Made by a program: the position numbers and the translations under genes. Shown here in pieces: positions 5,543 through 6,661 of a stretch of DNA of 6,661 bases. The DNA is from Acetobacteraceae bacterium (lineage in GTDB: Bacteria; Pseudomonadota; Alphaproteobacteria; Acetobacterales; Acetobacteraceae): the NCBI GenBank assembly GCA_003164305.1, contig PLSZ01000112.1:851-7511 (forward strand). The letters are read 5' to 3'. Numbering within the stretch: position 1 is the first letter of the stretch; every line of letters begins with the position of its first letter. A model generated the notes under the pieces. That model was not told the DNA's origin. It did not search any database and worked only from the letters and a program-made list of their open reading frames with translations.

Positions 5543-6661
5543 TCATGGCGGATCGTTCTGGCCAATGCGCGCCAGGGCCGCTTCCAGGCGCGCGGCGTCG
5601 GCCTGAAACGCTGTCAGGCGCTCACGATTTTCTTCCACCACCTCGGGCTTCGCGCGCGCCACGAAGTCGGCGTTCTCCAGTTTGCGCACGACCTTCTCCG
5701 CTTCCGCGAGCGCTTTGTCGCGCGCGCCGCCCAACCGCTTCCGTTCCGCGACGAGGTCGATCAGGCCGGCCAGAGGCAGCACGACGGTCGCCTCATCCAG
5801 CACCGCCTGCGCCGAGTCCGGTGGAATCGCGCCGTCCAGCGCCCGCACCTCGGAGGCCCGGGCCAGGCGACGGATCGCTTCCATCCACCGTTCCGCGCGC
5901 GTCATGGATAAACGGGACGCATCGCGCAGCAGCACCGGCGCCAGCGCCGACGGCGGCACATTCATTTCAGTGCGCACCGAGCGGACCAGGCCAATCAGCC
6001 GTACCACCCAATCCAGTTCCGCCCGCGCCGCTTCGGCGTCCGCCACCGGCACCGATGACGGCCAGGCCTCACGTATCAAGGTGAACTCCGCGCCGTATCC
6101 GAAACGATGCCACAACTCTTCCGTGACGAACGGAATGGCGGGATGCAGCAGCCGCAGTATGACGCCGAACACATGCGCCGCCGTCGCGCGCGTTTCCGCC
6201 GCCTGATCCGGGTCGCCGGCGAAGGCGGGCTTGGCGAACTCCAGGAACCAATCGCAGAACGTGTTCCAGACGAAACGATATCCCGCCTGCGCGTATTCAT
6301 CCAGCCGGTATGCCTCCAGCGCACCGGTGCCCTCCGCGACCGCCGCGTTCGCCGCGTCGAGGATCCAACGGCACAATGGCGACCGAACGGCAACCGGATC
6401 GAACGCCGGATCGACGCGTACGTCATTCATTTCCAGAAAGCGCGCGGCGTTCCAGAGTTTGGTGATGAAACCTCGAAAGTCCTTTACCCGCGACTCGCCC
6501 AGTTTGACGTCGCGTCCTGGGCCGGTGAGGGCGCAGATGGTGAAGCGCAGCGCGTCGGCTCCGTAACGATCGATCAGTTCCAGCGGATCCATCGCGTTGC
6601 CCTTGGACTTCGACATTTTCTGGCCGCGCTCGTCGCGCACCAGGCCGTGGATGTAGACCGT
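5543..6661 (-). CDS. valS: Valyl-tRNA synthetase, C-terminal part (N-terminus outside window)
   Basis: This reading frame enters from the right edge and ends at TGA 5543-5545, giving 372 residues of a class Ia aminoacyl-tRNA synthetase that charges tRNA-Val with valine in the cytoplasm. Seen from the fragment's first residue: the block VYIHGLVRDERGQKMSKSKG with the KMSKS catalytic motif at 15-19, then DRYGADALRF and GRDVKLGESRVKDFRGF leading into TKLWNAARFLEMN, typical of ValS. The helical anticodon-binding domain follows (about 80-240, with FCDWFLEFAKP and LHPAIPFVTEELWHRFG). A C-terminal coiled coil (about 300-365, rich in Ala, Glu, Lys and Arg) is the arm that distinguishes ValS from IleS and LeuS. 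The editing domain and HIGH motif lie beyond the edge. It is convergent with the regulator gene across 155 bp. A GTG near 6640 is an internal Val codon, not the start. Confidence 0.95.
   Translation of the reverse strand, partial: TVYIHGLVRDERGQKMSKSKGNAMDPLELIDRYGADALRFTICALTGPGRDVKLGESRVKDFRGFITKLWNAARFLEMNDVRVDPAFDPVAVRSPLCRWILDAANAAVAEGTGALEAYRLDEYAQAGYRFVWNTFCDWFLEFAKPAFAGDPDQAAETRATAAHVFGVILRLLHPAIPFVTEELWHRFGYGAEFTLIREAWPSSVPVADAEAARAELDWVVRLIGLVRSVRTEMNVPPSALAPVLLRDASRLSMTRAERWMEAIRRLARASEVRALDGAIPPDSAQAVLDEATVVLPLAGLIDLVAERKRLGGARDKALAEAEKVVRKLENADFVARAKPEVVEENRERLTAFQADAARLEAALARIGQNDPP

Noticed and set aside
5479..6084. Plus-strand 201-codon Pro/Arg/Ala-rich frame opposite valS
   Set aside because: It is an antisense shadow of the valS coding sequence with low-complexity composition.
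1..6661. CRISPR array, insertion sequence or phage genes
   Set aside because: No spaced repeats, transposase or integrase motifs, or phage structural motifs were seen; the only direct repeat of note is the 17-bp tandem pair.

Overview
This 6.7-kb, GC-rich window looks like the chromosome of a high-GC alphaproteobacterium, most simply one from the Acetobacteraceae/Rhodospirillales. The clues are the FNR-type regulator with an alphaproteobacterial cysteine pattern (C-x2-C-x7-C plus one internal Cys), the style of the ValS C-terminus, the encoded CCA on the tRNA and the strong GC bias at third codon positions. The taxonomic guess is an inference; no rRNA or other marker is present.

Layout, left to right. 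(1) 1-489 (+) is the C-terminal part of a glycoamylase-like protein (PF10091 type). Its TGA overlaps, in an ATGA, the start of (2) 486-2027 (+), a flavoprotein of the pyridine nucleotide-disulfide oxidoreductase family, of the kind usually auto-named mercuric reductase. Both redox-active cysteines of this flavoprotein are serine. (3) 2028-3003 has no intact gene. Its right part holds a frameshifted, 5'-truncated remnant of a GspE/PulE/PilB-type secretion ATPase on the minus strand (about 2347-2880). Its left part (2028-2346) is unexplained. (4) tRNA-Lys(TTT) lies on the minus strand at 3004-3079, with a plausible promoter. (5) 3241-4410 (+) is a flavin-dependent monooxygenase of the acyl-CoA dehydrogenase fold (HsaA/DszC-like). 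Its start codon lies in a perfect 17-bp tandem duplication that creates a six-codon leader ORF. (6) 4608-5387 (+) is a Crp/Fnr regulator with four FNR-type cysteines. (7) A 12-bp perfect hairpin at 5438-5467 separates it from (8) the convergent, partial valS (5543-6661, minus), cut by the window end.

How the parts may work together: genes 1 and 2 look translationally coupled, although no known pathway links them. The monooxygenase and the FNR-type regulator are co-oriented 197 bp apart. An oxygen-responsive regulator next to an O2-consuming enzyme is suggestive, but I see no convincing FNR box in the window. The tRNA and valS are housekeeping loci. I see no complete novel system here. The most unusual signals are the double Cys-to-Ser replacement in the flavoprotein, the start-codon duplication in front of the monooxygenase, and the decayed secretion-ATPase gene beside a tRNA.
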